DNA from: Sodiomyces alkalinus F11
Taxonomy: Eukaryota; Ascomycota; Sordariomycetes; Glomerellales; Plectosphaerellaceae
Length of the DNA stretch: 64,000 nt
Reading direction: 5' to 3'
Assembly (NCBI RefSeq): GCF_003711515.1
Contig: NW_021167079.1
Span: 7,470,048-7,534,047, forward strand
The notes under the pieces are model-generated. The model ran no database searches. It was not told where the DNA came from and was given only the letters and a program-made list of their open reading frames with translations. Below, piece by piece: positions 59,198-64,000 of this stretch; position 1 is the stretch's first letter, and each line of letters starts with the position of its first letter. The translations under genes and the position numbers were made by a program.

Positions 59198-60230
59198 CTA
59201 CTCCGGCGCAGCCACCGACATGATCATGGCCCTGATGCTCTCAGCCGACCTCCGTAGTAGCTCCGTCTCCCGCTCGTCTAGTGGCAGCGGCACCTCCTGG
59301 AAGGCCCCCCGACGGTTAATCTTACACGGCATGCTGAGTGCCACGTCCTCGACCCCGGCGTACGTGCCCACTTGCGACACGGTCATGATGGCGTCGGCGT
59401 TCTTAACGATGGGCTCGAGGATCGCGACAATGACGCTCGCGATGCCGTAGTTCGTCTTGCCCTTGCGCTCGATGATCGTGTACGCCGCGTCGCGGGTCCG
59501 CTTGGCGCAGGCCTCCATCTCCGCCTCGTCATGCGCCCGGCCCGCCTGGCGACAGTACTCGGGCAGCCGCATGCCGCAGATGTTTGCGAGCGACCACGCC
59601 GGCAGCTGCGAGTCGCCGTGCTCGCCCACCACAAAGGCGTGCACGCTCCGCGGGCTGATGCCAAAGTGCGCGCCCAGCTCGCGGCGCAGGCGCGTCGTGT
59701 CGAGGGCCGTCCCCGTGCCGATGACCCGATAAGGCGGGAACCCGGAGAGGCGCACGGCGGCGTGGGTCAGCACGTCGGCCGGGTTGGTGGCCACGACGAG
59801 GATAGTGTCTGGGGAAGAGGCGGCGGCGATGGGCGGGATGATGGAGGCGAAGAGGGCGTGGTTGGCGGCCACGAGCTGCGGCCGCGTCTGGCCGGGCTTC
59901 TGGTTCGCGCCGGCGGTGATGATGACGGCGGTTGCCCCGGCGCAGTCGGCGTACGTCCCGGAGCGGACGCGCGTGTGGGTGAAGTGGGCGGCGTGGCCGA
60001 GGTCGGCGACTTCACCCTCGACGCGTGCCTGGTTGATGTCGATGAGGACAATGTCGGCAGCGAGGCCGCTGAGGAGGAGGGCGTAGGCTGTGGTAGTCCC
60101 GACGGAGCCTGCGCCCACGATGACCATTTTGGTGGACTGCGGGGTGTCAGTGCCTAGACCTTGGCCTGGAGATGGGGGCACCGCGCAGACGTACCCCGGC
60201 GGCCGCTTCGAGTTTGAGTGTCTGTGACAT
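59198..60230 (-). CDS. L-lactate dehydrogenase
   Basis: Two exons, 60195-60230 (MSQTLKLEAAAG) and 59198-60136, joined by a GTACGT/CAG intron, 324 residues. The NAD-binding motif is VIVGAGSVGTTTAYAL followed by acidic DIN. The coenzyme loop reads GANQKPGQTR, with Gln at the specificity position typical of lactate rather than malate dehydrogenase. TNPADVLT, GTALDTTRLRRELG and the catalytic His in VVGEHGDS are intact. The enzyme interconverts pyruvate and lactate in the cytosol. NAD-dependent L-LDH is patchy in ascomycetes. It is the last intact gene, about 3.7 kb from the telomere repeats. Confidence 0.93.
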
Positions 60231-61639
60231 GGTGGATGATGGCACGGTAGTGTTGAGATGATGTGGTGAAGCTAGTTTGCTTTATGACGAGGTTGCCGCG
60301 CTATGAATCCTGAGCTCGACTTAGTACTATGGGTACCCGGGCCTAGATTTCCATGTGTATATATGACATGATTTGAAATGAAACACCGGGTGTTATTGTC
60401 GCATTGGCACGAGCCTCGGGGGTGGGCACAGGCCTCGGGGGTGGAAATAATAAGGGTGGACCCACGGTAAAATACCGGATAGGATCTAAATAAAGCAGTA
60501 TTTCCGGAGGAGTACTGCCCCTTATAAAAATAGGGTAAACGGTCTCGTACACGTTATAACTTAATATAATATATATACGCGAAGATTTCCCTAAGTTAGA
60601 AGAGTGTATTTAATATACGATAGTTATAAGCCCGGTTTATAATACTTAAAGCTATTTAATATCTTCTATACCTTTAAGCTATCCTTTTTACCCTATTCCA
60701 CTATAAAAGTAACTACGTTATAAGCACTTAATCGACTATTATTTATCTAATTAAGGTAACCTCTTCGCTTAAGTAATAGAAGATATCTTCTAATATTCAC
60801 CGCGATTAATAGATCCTAACTACCTAGAAAGACTAGATTATATAGGAATACAGTATCCGCGGGAAGTTCTCCTTTTTTTATAACGATTATCTTAATCCAT
60901 AACTTGATAATAACGAAGTAGAAGCCTCCCTGCTACTTAAGCCTATATTACCTAACGTACGTAAGTACGAAGCCGCGAGTGGCGTTAAGGTTCCGAAGTT
61001 AATAGATAACCTCTCTAACTAAGGAAGAACGCGATACCTTTAAAACCGTCGCGTATATCGCGAAGAAAAGACCGACTATAATAGTTAGTAATAAGAACTT
61101 AATAGTCTACGCTCCAATATCCTAGACACGATCTACGCCCCTTTTAGCGACCTCCTTAGAGCGTTACTAGAAGACTAAGTAAATAACGCGAGGGCGTGGA
61201 TTACTATACTTTATAAGTACGTAGCTCTTAGGCCTATAGATTAACGCTATAAGGGTCTACGTTAATATCGTTAGCTTATTAAAATACCGCTAAAGACTAT
61301 TCCTAGGGATATAGGTAGATAGATTACTAATTAGAAGGCTATCCTAATAGAATACTAATATGCTAGGGTTATCGGGATAGCTTTTATAGATTATTAGGTA
61401 TAAGATACCCTCTCCGCGATATATCCTATTACTCGGGAATAGTATTATCTCTACGTAGTAACGAATAGGTACAGGATTAATAATAACGAGCTATTAATTA
61501 AGGACCTTATATAGGACCTTAAGGTGCTATCTAAGTCTATAAGGGATATCTAATCTATCGCCTTAGTGGAATAAACCCTAGTACTACTATTAGGGGCCTG
61601 TTTCCGTACCTAAGGCCTCGGGTTAGGGCTACCCTAAGA

Positions 61640-61760
61640 AAAGCCACTTATCCCCCTTTAGCCTGGGCTGTAGATTATAAACGTAACACATAGCTTTTCC
61701 TAGCGACTCGTACTCCCTAAAGCCTAGACTATAGATTATATACATAACGCGTACTTATCG
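61640..61760. repeat. Degenerate direct duplication, about 75-bp unit
   Basis: The segment CCCTTTAGCCTGGGCTGTAG near 61655 is repeated as CCCTAAAGCCTAGACTATAG near 61727, and both continue ATTATA-ACGTAAC/ATACATAAC. The copies have diverged mainly by C-to-T-type changes, as expected of RIP. Confidence 0.6.
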
Positions 61761-61804
61761 ATAATACACTTATATTAATATAGACTATAAATAAAGAAGC
61801 CTCT

Positions 61805-62160
61805 ATCTCTATCTGCCCCCGGGGGTAAATATAAGATATAGTCTTATAACTATAAGGGAGTATGTTTATCTACTCCCGGGGGTAAACACGAGATATAATC
61901 TTATAACTATAAGGGAGCCTCGTTATCTACCCCCGGGGGCAAATATAAGACATAGTCTTATAATTATAAGGGAGAGTATCTGTATCTGCCCCCGGGGGCA
62001 AATATAAGATATAATTATATAACTATAAGGGAGCCTCTTTATTTACCCCCGGGGGCAGAAGTAAGGAATAATCGTATAACTATAAAGGAGCCTCTTATAC
62101 TTAGCCTAGGGGGTAAGCATAAACGACTATCTTTATCTACCCCCCTAGGCTAAATATAAG
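61805..62160. repeat. 57-bp tandem array with palindromic GC cores
   Basis: Seven related units with cores centred at 61820, 61877, 61934, 61993, 62050, 62107 and 62146 (spacings 57, 57, 59, 57, 57 and 39). Each unit has a CCCCCGGGGG-type palindrome (CCTAGG in the last two) followed by an AATATAAGATATA...CTATAAGGGAG arm. The GC-only core keeps no CpA and so would resist RIP. Confidence 0.9.
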
Positions 62161-63257
62161 GGTATTATATCTATTTTAAGGAGAAAAGAAAGGAGAAAAT
62201 GGAAGGAATAAAGATAGGTAGGTAGTAAACCAGAGCCTTAAGATATTAATAGAATCCCGGTATACCGGAGAACGATAATTAGTAGAACGCCTACGGCGAC
62301 ATAGTAATAGTAATAAGTAAAGATAGGATACATAGATCTAATATGGATAATAAAATTTCTTTTAGTTACTTAACCCGGGAAACGTTTACCCGAGATTAGT
62401 CTTACGATTACTCTAAACCTAACTAAGCTAGCTAATACTATAAACTGGATATACTACTAATAATATAGCTCCCTTATATAATAGTATAAAGTAAATATAA
62501 ATATTCTCAGCGATAACCCTAAAGGCGTATAACTTAGAATACCTCTTCTATCTAATATATCCTTTATATATATAAGCTTAGTAGACTAAGACGTTACGAT
62601 ATAATTACCTACCCAATAGACCGGTTTAGCGGCTAAGCGCCGGCCCCTACTATTAAGAGGCGACGATAATCACAAAAAGCCTAGTAAGAGGAAAAAGGCT
62701 AAGGTTAGTAGACGTAGTAAATAACTTAAGATAACCTTCTAGAATAAAGAGGCGGCGAAAGAACTTACGGCCCCTTTCTTCTTAACCGTTATTAACCTCC
62801 CCCTAAATAGACTTAACCCGTTATAGAGCGATAGTAATAACCGGCCCCTTAACGAGGGATACTACTCTCGCCTCGCTAAGCTTTTCTTATAAGGCGGACT
62901 CGAATAGTTACTACTATACTATTATATTATCGGTCTTGTCCCTAAGTCGCGTATTAGGGATATTTAGAGGCTTTAGCCCCTTAATAGTATATAAAATACG
63001 CTAATAACCGCCGAGTAGTAGGATATAGCTACCGATATTAACTAAGATATAGAGATTATCGCCGGTTAGTATCGGATTAAGGCGCTAAAGCTTTATATTA
63101 ACCGTAGCGGTGCTAGTAAGGAGGAGCTTTAATAGACGTATAAGAATTTTCATAAAGGTAATGTAACTGGATAAAGACGTAGTAGCACTAGATCGTTAAG
63201 ACAAAGATCAGACAAAGAGGTCAGTCTAGCAAAACCACGATATATAACCAAAACATA

Positions 63258-63390
63258 ATGAATGCCGCTATAACCTTTAGCGAAGAAGTAGATCGGTAGT
63301 TACTATTCTAATCAGGACAACGTAAGTTAAACTGGAAAGATACCTTAATCGTAGAATAAGCAATCGCAAAAGAGGATGATAATTAAATAA
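63258..63390 (+). pseudogene. Degraded coding relic inside the AT-rich block
   Basis: From an ATG at 63258 a frame reads MNAAITFSEEVDR, then TAG (63297), LLF, TAA (63309), SGQRKLNWKDTLIVE, TAA (63357) and AIAKEDDN. Each stop is one C-to-T change from a Gln codon, the classic effect of RIP. The local sequence (about 63150-63370) also keeps many CpA, unlike its flanks. I cannot name the parent gene; a transposon or subtelomeric family is likely. Confidence 0.45.
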
Positions 63391-63905
63391 TAGTCCCTCG
63401 CCGGGGATATCCTATTTACGTCCCTTAATATATATATAGGATATAGATCCAGTAGCCTCGAAAAAGGGGGTTATATAACCGGCTACTAACACCACACCAA
63501 AGCCGTATCTACGCGGTTATAGTAATAACCGTTTAAGTCCTATATATCGCGGAGAGGAAAACAAAAAGCTAATATATATAATCCGGCCACGACTTAGATA
63601 TACTTCCTATTACCCTTATCCTATAGTTTAAGGCTAACTAGTATAACCGGACCCTCCCTAATAGCTACGGCTAGATATAGAAATAGCTTTTATAGGCCTT
63701 ACGCGTAATCGCTTTATAGTTAGGTAAATAAGTACTAGTATTAAAAGGTAGTTAGCAGGGGACTATCGCCGACTAAGAGGCTATTAACGCCCTATAATTT
63801 AACTCCGAATTAGGGTTCCCTATATAACGACTTATTACCCTTTAGTATTATTATTATTATTATTATCGATCTTACTCCGCTATCCTAACTAATCTATAGG
63901 AGTCT

Positions 63906-64000
63906 TTAGGGTTAGGGTTAGGGTTAGGGTTAGGGTTAGGGTTAGGGTTAGGGTTAGGGTTAGGGTTAGGGTTAGGGTTAGGGTTAGGGTTAGGGTTAGG
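63906..64000 (+). repeat. Telomere (TTAGGG)n
   Basis: About 16 perfect TTAGGG units running to the last base of the window, with the G-rich strand pointing outward, as expected for the right end of a chromosome in filamentous ascomycetes. Confidence 0.99.

Larger units (their letters stand above)
60500..63900. other. RIP-like AT-rich subtelomeric block without intact genes
   Basis: From about 60.5 kb the sequence turns TpA-rich, with stop codons in all frames and very few CpA or TpG dinucleotides while CpG persists. For example, 60901-61000 has no CA and only a few TG. This is the mark of RIP, which converts CpA to TpA in repeats; it is not CpG deamination. No ORF of 60 codons or more survives. 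The block probably represents mutated transposons or subtelomeric repeats; identity cannot be read by eye. A (TTA)n run lies at 63848-63866, just before the telomere. Confidence 0.8.

Noticed and set aside
59198..60136. Malate dehydrogenase assignment
   Set aside because: The coenzyme loop has Gln (GANQKPGQTR) where malate dehydrogenases have Arg, and GEHGDS fits lactate dehydrogenase.
61805..62160. CRISPR-like array
   Set aside because: Regular spacing only reflects tandem repetition. There are no unique spacers and the organism is eukaryotic.

Overview
This window is the right-hand end of a chromosome from a filamentous ascomycete (Pezizomycotina, most likely Sordariomycetes). The last 95 bases are TTAGGG telomere repeats. 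Genes carry short GT-AG introns, the protein families are typical of this group, and the subtelomere has the TpA-rich, CpA-poor look left by repeat-induced point mutation (RIP). The class-level placement is inference.

Positions 1-9278 hold housekeeping genes: a Bye1-like PHD/TFIIS-domain transcription factor cut by the left edge, proteasome alpha subunit PSMA4/Pre9, a PAP2 lipid phosphatase, a WW-FF splicing-type protein (Urn1-like) and a Nudix/eIF2B-like fusion protein.

Positions 9279-31139 are an intracellular siderophore locus of the ferrichrome/ferricrocin type. A spliced L-ornithine N5-monooxygenase gene (sidA-like) and a six-exon nonribosomal peptide synthetase gene (about 4983 residues, sidC/NPS2-like) diverge from a 4.6 kb intergenic region. 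That region holds three exact ATCWGATAA sites, the consensus of the iron repressor GATA factor SreA. The monooxygenase would supply N5-hydroxyornithine, and the synthetase (A-T-C-A-T-C-T-C-A-T-C-T-C-T-C) would assemble the cyclic hexapeptide. No transporter or acyltransferase gene is seen beside them.

Positions 31140-56374 are again mostly conserved genes: Tim17, a type-2 asparaginase, Dug2 (WD40 plus M20 peptidase), a nucleoside deoxyribosyltransferase-like protein, a frameshifted gene of unknown function, an APH-fold kinase-like protein, a TAPT1/Emp65-type membrane protein, a dienelactone hydrolase, a GMC oxidoreductase with a 31-base poly(T) run at a splice junction, and a modin-like membrane protein.

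Positions 56375-60230 become sparse: an AT-hook protein, an SRR1-domain ORF with no in-frame ATG, and a two-exon L-lactate dehydrogenase that is the last intact gene. From about 60.5 kb to 63.9 kb no intact gene is visible. This block contains a 57-bp tandem array with palindromic GC cores, a degraded coding relic and then the telomere.
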